From the NCBI RefSeq assembly GCF_002741985.1, contig NZ_APHW01000007.1:1-64000 (forward strand): a stretch of DNA of 64,000 nucleotides. Reading direction: 5' to 3'. Both the position numbers and the translations under genes were made by a program. Numbering within the stretch: the stretch's first letter is position 1; each line of letters begins with the position of its first letter. Shown in pieces: positions 8,812 to 18,433 of the stretch. The DNA comes from Vibrio rotiferianus CAIM 577 = LMG 21460 (lineage in GTDB: Bacteria > Pseudomonadota > Gammaproteobacteria > Enterobacterales > Vibrionaceae). The notes beneath the pieces are model-generated. The model did not search any database. It was not told where the DNA came from and saw only the letters and a program-made list of their open reading frames with translations.

Positions 8812-9408
8812 ATGAGCAACGAAGAAAACAAAGTTACAGAAGAAGAGCTTGATCAAATCATCGAAGAAGCTGAGAAAGTAGAAGCCGCAGCGCAAGAAGC
8901 TGAAGCAGAACTTGAAGAAATTGGTGATGAGAAAGACGCTAAGATTGCTCAACTAGAAGCAGCACTACTGTCTAGCGAAACAAAAGTGAAAGATCAGCAA
9001 GATGCGGTTCTTCGCTCTAAAGCTGAAGTAGAAAACATGCGTCGTCGTACTGAGCAAGAAATCGATAAAGCTCGTAAGTACGCTCTGAACAAATTCGCTG
9101 AAGAACTACTTCCAGTTATCGATAACCTTGAGCGTGCAATCCAAGCTGCAGATGCAGAGCACGAAGTGGTGAAGCCGATTCTTGAAGGTGTTGAGCTAAC
9201 ACACAAGACGTTTGTAGATGCAGTATCGAAATTTGGTTTGAAAGAGATCAACCCAGAAGGTGAAGCATTCAACCCTGAATTCCACCAAGCGATGTCTATT
9301 CAAGAAAGCCCAGATCACGAATCAAACACAGTTATGTTTGTGATGCAAAAAGGCTACGAGCTAAACGGTCGAGTTGTTCGTCCTGCAATGGTTATGGTTG
9401 CTAAGTAA
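8812..9408 (+). CDS. grpE: Nucleotide exchange factor GrpE
   Basis: 198 residues from ATG 8812, which has CTGGAG 5 bases upstream; longer in-frame readings lack a ribosome site. The acidic N-terminal helix ([20 protein letters not shown]) gives the long dimeric coiled coil. The C-terminal beta domain carries [19 protein letters not shown] and [20 protein letters not shown]. GrpE drives ADP release from DnaK. It is separated from dnaK-dnaJ by the symporter gene but shares their sigma-32 control. Confidence 0.97.
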   Translation: MSNEENKVTEEELDQIIEEAEKVEAAAQEAEAELEEIGDEKDAKIAQLEAALLSSETKVKDQQDAVLRSKAEVENMRRRTEQEIDKARKYALNKFAEELLPVIDNLERAIQAADAEHEVVKPILEGVELTHKTFVDAVSKFGLKEINPEGEAFNPEFHQAMSIQESPDHESNTVMFVMQKGYELNGRVVRPAMVMVAK

Positions 9409-9436
9409 TCAACTAAATCATTGATATAAATATATT

Positions 9437-9468
9437 AAAACGCCCGTCATTCAATAGCGGGCGTTTTT
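9437..9468 (+). terminator. Terminator of grpE
   Basis: Stem aaaacgcccg / cgggcgttttt followed by T residues, about 30 bp after the grpE stop. Confidence 0.9.
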
Positions 9469-9546
9469 GTTTCAAACATTACCATCAACATATTCATCTC
9501 TCTGAATATGTGCGCAAAATGAAATTTGATCCCCTTCAAATTTTTT

Positions 9547-9573
9547 CTTATTGGTAAAAATTTTTCCAATAAG
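9547..9573. repeat. Inverted repeat upstream of the symporter gene
   Basis: cttattgg and ccaataag are perfect 8-bp arms around an A/T core, within the 421-bp gap 9409-9829. It may be an operator or hairpin. The rest of the gap is AT-rich and shows no supported gene. Confidence 0.4.
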
Positions 9574-9829
9574 GGATATCCTTTCTTTATCTTGCTTACT
9601 TATGGAATGGGTGTGTCTATAAGTTCCTGTTATCACTCGCAATCAAAATTTAATTCTGAATATGAATGTAGATCTAGCGATTTACTTTTAATGTTATTTA
9701 TTAACAATCTCGTAAAGAAAGTCTTTATTTTGTAACTGTGGTGTGTATTATTCGCGAGGTCTGCCGTAAAAATTAGCAGATGTAACTATAAAAGTATAAA
9801 TAGCAAACACAACATTTTGGAGATTTATG

Positions 9830-11104
9830 ATGGATAAATCGCTTTCTAGCAAGATTTTTATCGGCTTGTTTGCGGGTCTTCTGATCGGTACTGCAATTCA
9901 GTATCTTTTTAGTGGCGTTGCTCTCTTTGATACTTATTTACTTGGCGCAGCAGAAGGCGCTGGTGGCATGTTTGTATCATTGATTAAGCTGTTAGTAGTA
10001 CCTCTTGTTTACGTATCTATCGTATGCGGTATCGTTGACCTGAAAGACATCACTGCTTTTGGTCGTCTTGGTGGTAAAACCTTTGCTCTATACATTATCA
10101 ACACCATCATCGCGATTACTGCGGCACTCACCGTTGGTCTTATTTTCCAACCGGGTGCAGATGCGAATCTAGCGGGTACGATTTCAGAGACCGTTAAACT
10201 AACAACAACAGAAACTCCTGACATTTTCTCGTTAGTGGTAAACATTGTTCCAAGCAACCCAGTACAAGCGTTTGCAAATGGCGACATGTTACAAATCATC
10301 TTTATGGCAATCCTGACAGGTCTTGCTATTCAAGCTCTTGACTCACGTGGTGGTCCAGCTATTCGTACGTTCAAGATGGCGAATGAAATCATGATGAAGC
10401 TGGTTGGTCTAGTAATGAGCCTTGCGCCTTACGGTGTATTTGCTCTGATGATTCAACTAGGTGCAACACTGGATGCAAACACACTGATGTCTGTTGCTGG
10501 CTACGTAGCACTTGTTGTTGCAATGCTAGTGTTCTGGATTTTCTTCTTCTACCCAATGGCAGTAGGTATTGCGACGGGCACTTCGCCAAAAACTTTCCTA
10601 CGTGCAACTCGAGAGCAGATCCTATTCTCGCTATCGACGGCAAGCTCTAACGCGACTATTCCAGTAACAATGCGTACGCTGACTGAGAAGCTTAAAGTAT
10701 CTAAATCGGTAGCTGGTTTCGGTGTACCACTGGGCGCAACAATGAACATGTCTGGTGTTTCTATCTACATTGCACTAGCAACGATGTTTGTCGCAAACGC
10801 ATTTGGCCAACCAATCAACACTGCTGATATCTTTACTCTTGGTCTAACTATCTTGCTACTGTCTATCGGTGCGGGTGGTGTTCCGGGCGGCGGTGTAGTG
10901 ATGGTAGGTGTTCTATTGCACCAACTAGGTCTTCCGCCAGAAGGTCTTGCAATCATCGCAGCCGTAGACCGTATCAATGATATGTTCTGTACTTCATCTA
11001 ACGTGGTTGGTGATACAGCAGTAAACACCATTGTTGCGAAGTCTGAAGGTGAGATTGGTAAAGAAGAAGTGGTAGACGCAGAGCCAGCACAAGCAAGCGC
11101 ATAA
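9830..11104 (+). CDS. Dicarboxylate/amino acid:cation symporter (DAACS family)
   Basis: 424 residues with eight or more hydrophobic segments. The family's re-entrant loop and binding-site motifs are present: serine-rich SLSTASSNATIPVTM, GVPLGATMNMSGVSIY, GAGGVPGGGVVMVG and VDRINDMFCTSSNVVGD. Members import glutamate, aspartate or C4-dicarboxylates with H+ or Na+. The TM7-like sequence NMSG instead of the more usual NMDG means the substrate cannot be assigned. ATG 9830 has TGGAG 7 bases upstream; ATG 9827 is adjacent and nearly as plausible. The gene has its own terminator and sits between grpE and dnaK without an obvious functional link. Confidence 0.92.
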   Translation: MDKSLSSKIFIGLFAGLLIGTAIQYLFSGVALFDTYLLGAAEGAGGMFVSLIKLLVVPLVYVSIVCGIVDLKDITAFGRLGGKTFALYIINTIIAITAALTVGLIFQPGADANLAGTISETVKLTTTETPDIFSLVVNIVPSNPVQAFANGDMLQIIFMAILTGLAIQALDSRGGPAIRTFKMANEIMMKLVGLVMSLAPYGVFALMIQLGATLDANTLMSVAGYVALVVAMLVFWIFFFYPMAVGIATGTSPKTFLRATREQILFSLSTASSNATIPVTMRTLTEKLKVSKSVAGFGVPLGATMNMSGVSIYIALATMFVANAFGQPINTADIFTLGLTILLLSIGAGGVPGGGVVMVGVLLHQLGLPPEGLAIIAAVDRINDMFCTSSNVVGDTAVNTIVAKSEGEIGKEEVVDAEPAQASA

Positions 11105-11125
11105 TTTGCAATACACTCTTAGTTG

Positions 11126-11153
11126 AAAAGCGAGGCTATATGCCTCGCTTTTT
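11126..11153 (+). terminator. Terminator of the symporter gene
   Basis: Stem aaaagcgaggc / gcctcgctttt followed by a T-rich tract, 22 bp past the stop. Confidence 0.9.
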
Positions 11154-11255
11154 CTTTTATAGAAATGAGAATCGAGATTGAAGAGTCGAAGGGGGCAGAG
11201 TTGCGCTCGTATCTCTTCTTTTGCGCAACTTTTTTCAATTTTTTTTGCTCCCTCC

Positions 11256-11283
11256 CTTGAAAAGCCATTTGCAGCCCTTATCT
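11256..11283 (+). promoter_or_regulatory. Sigma-32-like promoter of dnaK
   Basis: CTTGAAA at 11256-11262 and CCCTTATCT at 11275-11283, 12 bp apart. The -35 is perfect and the -10 is a weaker match to CCCCATNT. It implies a leader of roughly 110 nt before dnaK. Confidence 0.7.
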
Positions 11284-11405
11284 ATTGGGCATAAGAGAAG
11301 CAAACAACATTATTTTTGTTTGTGAGCAAGGGTTGAAACCCGATTCTACGTCCCCACATAGGGGATATAGCAAAACGAAAATAGAATTTATTCGGAGATA
11401 GCCTG

Positions 11406-13322
11406 ATGGGTAAAATCATTGGTATTGACTTAGGTACTACTAACTCTTGTGTTGCTGTTCTAGACGGTGACAAGCCACGCGTAATTGAAAACGCAGAAGG
11501 CGAGCGTACAACCGCATCTGTTGTTGCATACACAGACGGTGAAACGCTAGTAGGCCAACCTGCTAAACGTCAAGCAGTAACAAACCCAACTAACACGCTA
11601 TTTGCAATTAAGCGTCTAATTGGTCGTCGTTTTGAAGACGAAGAAGTTCAACGTGACATCGAAATCATGCCTTACAAAATCGTTAAGGCTGACAACGGTG
11701 ATGCTTGGGTAGAAGCGCAAGGCCAAAAAATGGCTGCTCCTCAAGTTTCAGCTGAAATCCTGAAGAAAATGAAGAAAACTGCTGAAGACTTCCTAGGTGA
11801 GGAAGTAACTGGCGCAGTTATCACAGTTCCTGCTTACTTTAACGATGCTCAACGTCAAGCTACAAAAGACGCTGGCCGTATCGCAGGTCTAGAAGTTAAA
11901 CGTATCATCAACGAACCAACAGCGGCTGCTCTAGCATACGGTCTAGACAAGTCAGGCGGCGACCGCACTATTGCGGTATACGACCTTGGTGGTGGTACAT
12001 TCGATATCTCTATCATCGAAATCGATGAAGTTGAAGGCGAGAAAACTTTCGAAGTTCTAGCAACTAACGGTGACACTCACCTTGGTGGTGAAGACTTTGA
12101 CACGCGTCTAATCAACTACCTAGTAGACGAGTTCAACAAAGAGCAAGGTATCAACCTTAAGAACGACCCACTAGCGATGCAACGTGTTAAAGAAGCAGCA
12201 GAAAAAGCGAAGATCGAGCTTTCTTCTACTTCTCAAACTGACGTAAACCTACCTTACGTGACTGCAGACGCGACTGGTCCTAAGCACATGAACGTGAAAG
12301 TGACTCGTGCGAAACTAGAATCTCTAGTTGAAGACCTAGTACAACGTTCTCTTGAACCACTAAAAGTTGCTCTAGCTGACGCTGACCTATCTGTAAACGA
12401 CATCACTGACGTAATCCTAGTTGGTGGTCAGACTCGTATGCCTATGGTTCAAGCGAAAGTTGCTGAGTTCTTCGGTAAAGAAGCTCGCCGCGATGTAAAC
12501 CCTGATGAAGCAGTAGCAATGGGTGCTGCAGTTCAAGGTGGTGTACTTGCTGGTGACGTTAAAGACGTACTTCTACTAGACGTTACTCCACTGTCTCTAG
12601 GTATCGAGACAATGGGCGGCGTAATGACTAAGCTAGTTGAGAAAAACACGACTATCCCAACTAAAGCGAACCAAGTTTTCTCTACAGCAGAAGACAACCA
12701 GAGCGCGGTAACTATCCACGTTCTTCAAGGTGAGCGTAAGCAAGCGTCTTTCAACAAATCTCTAGGTCAATTCAACCTAGAAGGTATCCAAGCTGCACCA
12801 CGTGGTATGCCACAAATCGAAGTTACTTTCGACCTAGATGCGGATGGTATCCTACACGTTTCGGCGAAAGACAAGCAGACTGGTAAAGAGCAGAAGATCA
12901 CTATCCAAGCTTCTGGCGGTCTAAGCGATGACGACATCGAGAAAATGGTTCAAGAAGCAGAAGCTAACAAAGAAGCGGACAAAAAGTTCGAAGAGCTAGC
13001 AACTGCACGTAACCAAGCTGACCAAATGATTCACGGTACTCGCAAGCAAGTAGAAGAAGCTGGTGAAGCACTACCTGCTGAAGAGAAAGAGAAGATTGAA
13101 GCAGCTATCTCTGAGCTAGAAACTGCACGTAAAGGCGATGACAAAGAAGCGATCGACGCTAAAGTTCAAGCGCTAATGACGGCAGCTCAAAAGCTAATGG
13201 AAATCGCTCAACAACAAGCTCAAGCGCAACAAGCACAAGGTGCTGACGCTGATGCGCAACAGTCTAAAGAAGACGACGTAGTTGATGCTGAGTTCGAAGA
13301 AGTTAAAGACGACAAGAAATAA
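11406..13322 (+). CDS. dnaK: Molecular chaperone DnaK (Hsp70)
   Basis: 638 residues, standard length. The N-terminal ATPase shows [38 protein letters not shown] and [12 protein letters not shown]. The substrate domain and helical lid follow, with the C-terminus ending in the acidic [16 protein letters not shown] recognised by co-chaperones. Codon use is strongly biased, typical of a highly expressed gene. It is followed by dnaJ after a 201-bp gap containing a strong hairpin. Confidence 0.99.
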   Translation: MGKIIGIDLGTTNSCVAVLDGDKPRVIENAEGERTTASVVAYTDGETLVGQPAKRQAVTNPTNTLFAIKRLIGRRFEDEEVQRDIEIMPYKIVKADNGDAWVEAQGQKMAAPQVSAEILKKMKKTAEDFLGEEVTGAVITVPAYFNDAQRQATKDAGRIAGLEVKRIINEPTAAALAYGLDKSGGDRTIAVYDLGGGTFDISIIEIDEVEGEKTFEVLATNGDTHLGGEDFDTRLINYLVDEFNKEQGINLKNDPLAMQRVKEAAEKAKIELSSTSQTDVNLPYVTADATGPKHMNVKVTRAKLESLVEDLVQRSLEPLKVALADADLSVNDITDVILVGGQTRMPMVQAKVAEFFGKEARRDVNPDEAVAMGAAVQGGVLAGDVKDVLLLDVTPLSLGIETMGGVMTKLVEKNTTIPTKANQVFSTAEDNQSAVTIHVLQGERKQASFNKSLGQFNLEGIQAAPRGMPQIEVTFDLDADGILHVSAKDKQTGKEQKITIQASGGLSDDDIEKMVQEAEANKEADKKFEELATARNQADQMIHGTRKQVEEAGEALPAEEKEKIEAAISELETARKGDDKEAIDAKVQALMTAAQKLMEIAQQQAQAQQAQGADADAQQSKEDDVVDAEFEEVKDDKK

Positions 13323-13331
13323 TATTTCTAA

Positions 13332-13354
13332 CTAGGCGACTTATAGTCGCCTAG
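13332..13354 (+). other. Hairpin between dnaK and dnaJ
   Basis: Perfect 9-bp stem ctaggcgac / gtcgcctag with loop ttata, 10 bp after the dnaK stop, without a T tract. A second stem (gggcgt / acgccc, 13377-13402) follows. Such structures could set the dnaK:dnaJ mRNA ratio by partial termination or processing; this is inference. Confidence 0.6.
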
Positions 13355-13523
13355 AGTCGATAAGACTTTTGTGTGCGGGCGTTTGGGGTAACTCTTACGC
13401 CCGTCTGTTTGTCAAAGCTGTCTTTCTAGTTAAGTATGTTGCAATGAGTGCACTTACCTAGAACGATACAAACACCAAGCGGTAAATCATGCCGTTTGCA
13501 GTAATTAATTGGTGACGAAGAAC

Positions 13524-14672
13524 ATGTCAAAACGTGATTTTTACGAAGTATTAGGCGTAGGCCGTGATGCCTCTGAGCGCGATATCAAAAAGGCGTACAA
13601 GCGTCTAGCGATGAAATTCCACCCAGACCGTAACCAGGGTGATGAGTCTGCTGCGGACAAGTTTAAAGAAGTAAAAGAAGCGTACGAAATTCTCACTGAC
13701 CCTCAAAAGAAAGCGGCGTACGATCAGTACGGTCATGCAGCTTTTGAACAAGGCGGTGGCGGCTTCGGCGGCGGCGGTTTTGGTGGCGGTGGCGCTGACT
13801 TCGGCGACATCTTTGGCGATGTGTTCGGTGATATCTTTGGTGGCGGCCGTCGTGGCGGTGGTCAGCAACGCGCGCAACGTGGCGCAGACCTACGTTACAA
13901 CATGGAACTGTCGCTAGAAGAAGCCGTTCGTGGCGTATCAAAAGAAATCGAAGTACCTACGCTTGTTCACTGTGATACTTGTGATGGCAGCGGTGCGAAG
14001 AAAGGCTCTTCAGCAGAAACGTGTGGTACCTGTCATGGCCACGGTCAAGTTCAGATGCGTCAAGGCTTCTTCGCAGTACAACAGACCTGTCCTACCTGTC
14101 ACGGTAAAGGCAAGATCATCAAAGACCCATGTAACGAATGTCATGGTCAAGGTCGCAAGCAAAAAACTAAGACACTTAACGTTAAGATCCCAGCTGGTGT
14201 TGATACTGGCGATCGTATTCGTCTGTCTGGCGAAGGTGAAGCAGGAGAAATGGGCGCACCGGCAGGTGACTTGTACGTACAAGTTCACGTAAGAGAGCAC
14301 CATATCTTTGAACGTGAAGGTAACAACCTGTACTGTGAAGTGCCTGTAAGCTTTGCGATGGCTGCACTAGGTGGTGAAGTTGAAGTTCCGACACTAGATG
14401 GCCGTGTGAACCTTAAAGTACCAACAGAAACGCAAACAGGCCGTATGTTCCGTATGCGTGGTAAAGGTGTGAAAGGCGTTCGTGGCGGCGGTGTGGGTGA
14501 CCTAATCGTTAAACTTGTAGTAGAGACACCAGTTAATTTGAGCGCTCGTCAAAAAGAACTACTTAAAGAGTTTGATGAGTCTTGTGGTGGTGATGCTGCA
14601 ACTAAGCACAAGCCAAAATCGGAAGGTTTCTTCAACGGTGTGAAGAAGTTCTTCGATGATCTAACTAGCTAA
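13524..14672 (+). CDS. dnaJ: Co-chaperone DnaJ (Hsp40)
   Basis: 382 residues from ATG 13524 ([20 protein letters not shown]); a TTG 15 bases upstream is in frame but unlikely. The J-domain has HPD at 33-35, followed by a Gly/Phe-rich linker. The zinc domain has four CxxCxGxG units ([32 protein letters not shown]), and the C-terminal substrate domain follows. It stimulates DnaK ATPase and delivers clients, and is cotranscribed with dnaK under heat-shock control. Confidence 0.98.
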   Translation: MSKRDFYEVLGVGRDASERDIKKAYKRLAMKFHPDRNQGDESAADKFKEVKEAYEILTDPQKKAAYDQYGHAAFEQGGGGFGGGGFGGGGADFGDIFGDVFGDIFGGGRRGGGQQRAQRGADLRYNMELSLEEAVRGVSKEIEVPTLVHCDTCDGSGAKKGSSAETCGTCHGHGQVQMRQGFFAVQQTCPTCHGKGKIIKDPCNECHGQGRKQKTKTLNVKIPAGVDTGDRIRLSGEGEAGEMGAPAGDLYVQVHVREHHIFEREGNNLYCEVPVSFAMAALGGEVEVPTLDGRVNLKVPTETQTGRMFRMRGKGVKGVRGGGVGDLIVKLVVETPVNLSARQKELLKEFDESCGGDAATKHKPKSEGFFNGVKKFFDDLTS

Positions 14673-14695
14673 TAGCTCGGTTAGTTGAATCCAAT

Positions 14696-14724
14696 AAAAA
14701 GCCTGCAGTGATGCAGGCTTTTTT
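14696..14724 (+). terminator. Terminator of dnaJ
   Basis: Stem aaaaagcctgca / tgcaggcttttt, about 24 bp past the dnaJ stop. It also faces the convergent pilE-like gene. Confidence 0.9.
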
Positions 14725-14749
14725 GTGTTTGTAGCTCAGTCAATGATGC

Positions 14750-15184
14750 TTACTCCCAGCAAGCACTTGGTGATGCTACGTTAGAAGACGTGAGTGTTAT
14801 AGTATTTTGTCTGTTAGGGAAACACTTATCATTACTTTGGCCTCTCTCAGGCTTCGCTGTTGCTGAGATAATATATGATTCAGTTGCCGAGCTAGCTACA
14901 GAGAATGTAAAGCGGTCTCGATCAGAGTTACATACTAGGCAGCGTCCTTGGGAGATAAGAGTGCTCCAATCATATTGTCCGTTGTAGTTTGCTTCAAGTT
15001 CTAACTGAATTCTGCTGATATCGGTTAAGGCAATAGTGCGGTGTGATTTTAAAGTGTGGTTAACATATGCAGGGTATGAGACAGCGGTTACTACACCTAA
15101 TATAGCCAATACCACAACTAACTCGATCAATGTCATTCCACTTAATCTAAATTTGTAACTGTTACATATAATTGTTCGAATCAT
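14750..15184 (-). CDS. Type IV minor pilin, PilE-like
   Basis: 144 residues from ATG 15184. A 16-residue basic leader ends in Gly before M-T-L-I-E-L-V-V-V-L-A-I-L-G, the class III prepilin signal with Glu5. The assembly helix is followed by a small domain with cysteine pairs (GRCLVC near the middle and C-W-E at the end). The alternative ATG at 15259 would give a 41-residue leader and remove the promoter space, so I reject it. It is divergent from the fimT-pilW-pilX-pilV operon. In V. cholerae the equivalent dnaJ-adjacent minor pilins serve the chitin-induced DNA-uptake pilus; that role is inferred here. Confidence 0.88.
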   Translation of the reverse strand: MIRTIICNSYKFRLSGMTLIELVVVLAILGVVTAVSYPAYVNHTLKSHRTIALTDISRIQLELEANYNGQYDWSTLISQGRCLVCNSDRDRFTFSVASSATESYIISATAKPERGQSNDKCFPNRQNTITLTSSNVASPSACWE

Positions 15185-15286
15185 TTCGAGTAGTTCCTTT
15201 TCTCTTCTCCTCCTATTTTTAATAGCTGATAGCATCACTGCAAGAATGGTTTTGAACATTTAGCTCTTTTCATAGGAATTTGGGAA

Positions 15287-15799
15287 ATGCATCGCGGCTT
15301 TACTTTATTGGAACTAATTATTTCATTAGCGGTATTTAGTATCGTTGCTGCTGTTGCTGCGCCAAACTTACATGGTTTATTAGAGACTAGCAAAATGCAG
15401 CGCTTAGCAAAGGAGCTGCATGGCTTTGTTCTGGAGGCCAAATCTGAAGCAGTCCTTAGGCGCGAGCGACTATGGATACATATCTATATGGTTGGAGCTA
15501 GTGATAGTAGTGGAAATTGGTGGCTTGAGTTGACTGATAATATTGACCCCAATTTAGGAAATAAATTACTGACCCTATCTGGTAAGCCATATGATGGGAT
15601 TTTTATCACTTCAAATTACAATTCATCACAAATTTCTTTTGATAGTATTCATGGTCGGCCAGCCTCTGGGCATTTTAGGTTTCATCCGGTTAATAACACA
15701 AATAAAGAACTCAAACTTATTTCATTTACTCGTTCCGCTCGTTTCAAAATGTGTAGTAATAGCCAAACAGAGCAGTACTTTGGTTATGTTGGTTGCTGA
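15287..15799 (+). CDS. fimT: Type IV minor pilin, FimT/GspH-like
   Basis: 170 residues. A four-residue leader MHRG precedes the prepilin cleavage site and FTLLELIISLAVFSIVAAVA. A GspH-type domain follows (KMQRLAKELHGFVLEAKSEA, ISFDSIHGRPASGHFRFHP), ending in Y-V-G-C. GGAATTTGGGAA precedes the ATG. It is the first gene of the rightward minor-pilin operon; FimT homologues bind DNA in other competence pili, but that is not shown here. Codon use is AT-rich compared with dnaJ and the transporter genes around it. Confidence 0.88.
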   Translation: MHRGFTLLELIISLAVFSIVAAVAAPNLHGLLETSKMQRLAKELHGFVLEAKSEAVLRRERLWIHIYMVGASDSSGNWWLELTDNIDPNLGNKLLTLSGKPYDGIFITSNYNSSQISFDSIHGRPASGHFRFHPVNNTNKELKLISFTRSARFKMCSNSQTEQYFGYVGC

Positions 15800-15810
15800 G
15801 GAGTGAAAAT

Positions 15811-16452
15811 ATGAAACGATCTAATCAGCTTGGAATGGGGTTAGTTGAACTCCTTATATCCTCTGCATTTGGCTTGATTGTACTTGCAACCGTTACCTCA
15901 GTTTTTTTGAAGGGGCAGCAATTAGCAACTAAGAGAGCACAAGAGCTTGGTCTTTTACAAAATACGACGAGTGTTTTGCAAATGCTGAGGTCTGATGTTC
16001 AGAGGGCTGGCTATGATGGCTCAGATGGTCTTTCACTCAAATTGGTCGGGGCTGATAGTACGATCTTTTCAGTCAGCAATGCCAACCAAACGTTATTAGC
16101 TTACGCTTATTTATCCCAAGTCTCAGGTGGGGTCCCATATTACAAAAATGTGGTGTATGAGCAACGAGGTCAGCTTGATACTTCTTTTTATATTTGTGAA
16201 AGAGACTTAGCGAACCGAGTTATTAATATTGTTGAAGCTCAGGATTTTTCGAACCAAGTAGGCCCTTGTAATAATTTATTCGATGAGAATTGGATTCATC
16301 TAAATAGCTTTCAGGTTGCGAATGAAAAGGTCGAACATAATGGAGTAAAAAGCGCGTTCTTAACAGTAAATCTATCCGTTCAACTTGCTCATGACAGTAA
16401 TGTGAACACCTCTCAGAGTTTTACTATCAAACAAAGGAATTGGCAGGAATGA
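15811..16452 (+). CDS. pilW: Type IV minor pilin, PilW-like
   Basis: 213 residues from ATG 15811, chosen because GAGGAGTG lies just upstream (15799-15806). The leader MKRSNQLG ends at the prepilin Gly, followed by MGLVELLISSAFGLIVLATV. The middle fits PilW (MLRSDVQRAGYDGSDGLSL), a minor pilin that helps prime the pilus tip. The stop overlaps the next start (ATGA at 16449-16452), showing translational coupling to the PilX-like gene. Confidence 0.87.
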   Translation: MKRSNQLGMGLVELLISSAFGLIVLATVTSVFLKGQQLATKRAQELGLLQNTTSVLQMLRSDVQRAGYDGSDGLSLKLVGADSTIFSVSNANQTLLAYAYLSQVSGGVPYYKNVVYEQRGQLDTSFYICERDLANRVINIVEAQDFSNQVGPCNNLFDENWIHLNSFQVANEKVEHNGVKSAFLTVNLSVQLAHDSNVNTSQSFTIKQRNWQE

Positions 16453-17742
16453 ATAAGCAAAGCGGTGCTGCCACATTACTGGTTACTAGCATGCTTCTAG
16501 TTGCAGCTTTAGTCGTCACCTTAGGGAGTTATAAGTCATTATTTTATCAAATAAAGCAGGCAAATAACCAAATCGTATCAAGGCAGGAGCATTGGCAAGC
16601 CGAAGGTGGCTTAGAGTGTGGATTTACCCATATAGTAGATAACAACTTATCAGGTGTTCCTGCAAATTTAGCACAGCAATGTACTAGTTATTCAATTGAT
16701 ATCCTTCAAGGCTCTCTTCATGAACCAGATATTTTGATTTCAGAAGTTGGCTATGCACGGGTTGCAAAAAAACTGGCGTTTGTTGGAGGAGGAGGATTTG
16801 GTGCGATCCGTTCTACAGCAGACATTATTGCTCATGGCTCCGCTGTGCTTGCCCCCCCCGGATCCTGGGAGATATAACAATGCTGGCTACTACGAGTGTG
16901 TTGGCGCAATTGTGAAACGAAGGTTTATTGCGTCAGGTATAACCAATAAAGGGCTAGGTGGTGCGATCCCTCCTCCTTCCGCAGGGTTCGATCAATCTAA
17001 AAACTGTGGTTCCAGTTACCAAACAGAAACTTCAGTTCACACAGGTATTTGGCAAGATGCAGATGGGAATTATCAAAGGGAGTACGCTGAGTTAGATATT
17101 CAACAAGACCCAAAGTTGGATCCATTCTTAGACTACTTTGGAGTCGAGAAAGATAAATGGCAGTCTGTTCGAGATGATCCTGCTCAAAACTTCCTGACGG
17201 TATCCATGGGCGGTGGGAAAGATATTGATTGTGTAAGTAAGTTTATCAATGAGTTAAAGGATAATAAGCCATATAAAATCTGGATCGATGGCTCGTGCCA
17301 AATAACTGATACCCAGTTAACAAGCTTAAAACAGCTACAAAGTAAAAATGACAAACTGAACTTGTTCATTTTAGTTCATAACGGAGTGTTAGGTATTAAC
17401 GGTAGTGGCACGATCAGAGGTATGTTATTTCATTTCAATAGTGGGTACGCACCGACTCAAGAACAATGGGACAATTTGAAAGATATCAAGCCTTATTTAA
17501 ATGCAAACTTTAATACTTATATAGATACTTTGTATGGGACTTCATCAGGTATATCGCCATTATTGGCAACTTACTTCCAACGGGGTTCATTTTCCTTAAC
17601 AGGTGGACAGATCTTTGATGCTGACGGGCAAATGGCTTTGTTTGATAACTCACTAAGGCTTGCATTTAACTCTGACGTAATTAACTCGTTTTCTACTCCA
17701 ATTAATGTCAAATGGGTTAAGGGATCGTGGAATGACTTCTAA
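16449..17742 (+). pseudogene. pilX: Type IV minor pilin PilX-like gene, frameshifted at a C8 run
   Basis: The N-terminus MNKQSGAATLLVTSMLLVAA is the PilX-type start, coupled to pilW by an ATGA overlap. The frame runs to 16877, but family-like coding continues in the +1 frame to 17742. The switch point is a run of eight C at 16852-16859. With seven C the text reads A-V-L-A-P-P-D-P-G-R-Y-N-N-A-G-Y-Y-E-C and the protein is about 430 residues, ending V-K-G-S-W-N-D-F. As printed, the product is a 142-residue fragment. It may be phase-variable, a real mutation or a sequencing error. The downstream part is large for PilX and has glycine-rich segments; its role is unknown. Confidence 0.8.
16852..16859 (+). 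repeat. Homopolymer run of eight C in the pilX-like gene
   Basis: Eight C in a row at the exact point where the reading frame changes. One base fewer restores a single long ORF. Confidence 0.95.
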
Positions 17743-18139
17743 GCAGAAAGGATTTAGTCTAATTGAAGTACTTGTGTCTACTTTATTGCTAGGCGGAGGG
17801 GTATTAGGCTTGACCCAACTTCAGGTATACATGGAGAAAGAGTCAGAATACGCGCTAAACAGTTTAGAGGCTTTACAGCTTGCAGAAGAGAAGCTTGAGT
17901 GGTTTCGAACTCGCGGTGCCTCTTCTGCTTCTTCTGACATTGTGGTGGCTGATTTTGATGCAGATATCATCGCAGGTAACTCAACCAATGGCGCATATAC
18001 AGTTCAATGGGAGCTACTTCCTGCACCTATTGCGAATTTAAAAGTGGTAAAGGTTGAGGCAACTTGGCTCGATAGGGCAGGAGATACACAAGGTGTTGAA
18101 TTGCAAACAATGATTTCGCGTTATAGTGAATTTGACTGA
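17732..18139 (+). CDS. pilV: Type IV minor pilin, PilV-like
   Basis: 135 residues from ATG 17732, which overlaps the end of the PilX-like gene by 11 bp. The leader MTSKQKG is followed by FSLIEVLVSTLLLGGGVLGL, a prepilin signal with the PilV-type glycine-rich helix. The remainder (LAEEKLEWFRTRG, VEATWLDRAGDTQGV) matches PilV/GspI proteins. It is the last gene of the minor-pilin operon. A 294-bp spacer without genes or an obvious terminator separates it from the AbgT gene. Confidence 0.86.
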   Translation: MTSKQKGFSLIEVLVSTLLLGGGVLGLTQLQVYMEKESEYALNSLEALQLAEEKLEWFRTRGASSASSDIVVADFDADIIAGNSTNGAYTVQWELLPAPIANLKVVKVEATWLDRAGDTQGVELQTMISRYSEFD

Positions 18140-18433
18140 GTTGGCATTGAATTATCAGTGTTTCGAATACTTAAATTGCTTGCTATGCCTGGTTTTTATC
18201 TTAATTTTTCTCGGTTAACAAAACGTTGTGTTGTTGTTGCTTTTGCTGGGGCGTAACTGTTTTTATTATGTTTAATTGATATGGTAATTTTGCAAAATAT
18301 GTCTCCAAATATGGAAAAAATGCCAGAACCTTGTGCTTTCTGATTTGCTATTTAATAGAATGCTCGGTTGAAAATAGGCCGTTATAATTATTCAAATAGG
18401 CCATGGCACCAACATCATTCATATGGAGTTACC

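Noticed and set aside
9526..9735. 69-codon ORF between grpE and the symporter
   Set aside because: Non-ATG start reading, no ribosome site, low-complexity AT-rich composition and no recognisable domain.
13605..13941. Antisense ORFs rich in Arg/His/Ala across the dnaJ Gly/Phe region
   Set aside because: They arise from the GGC/GGT-rich linker codons of dnaJ read on the other strand.
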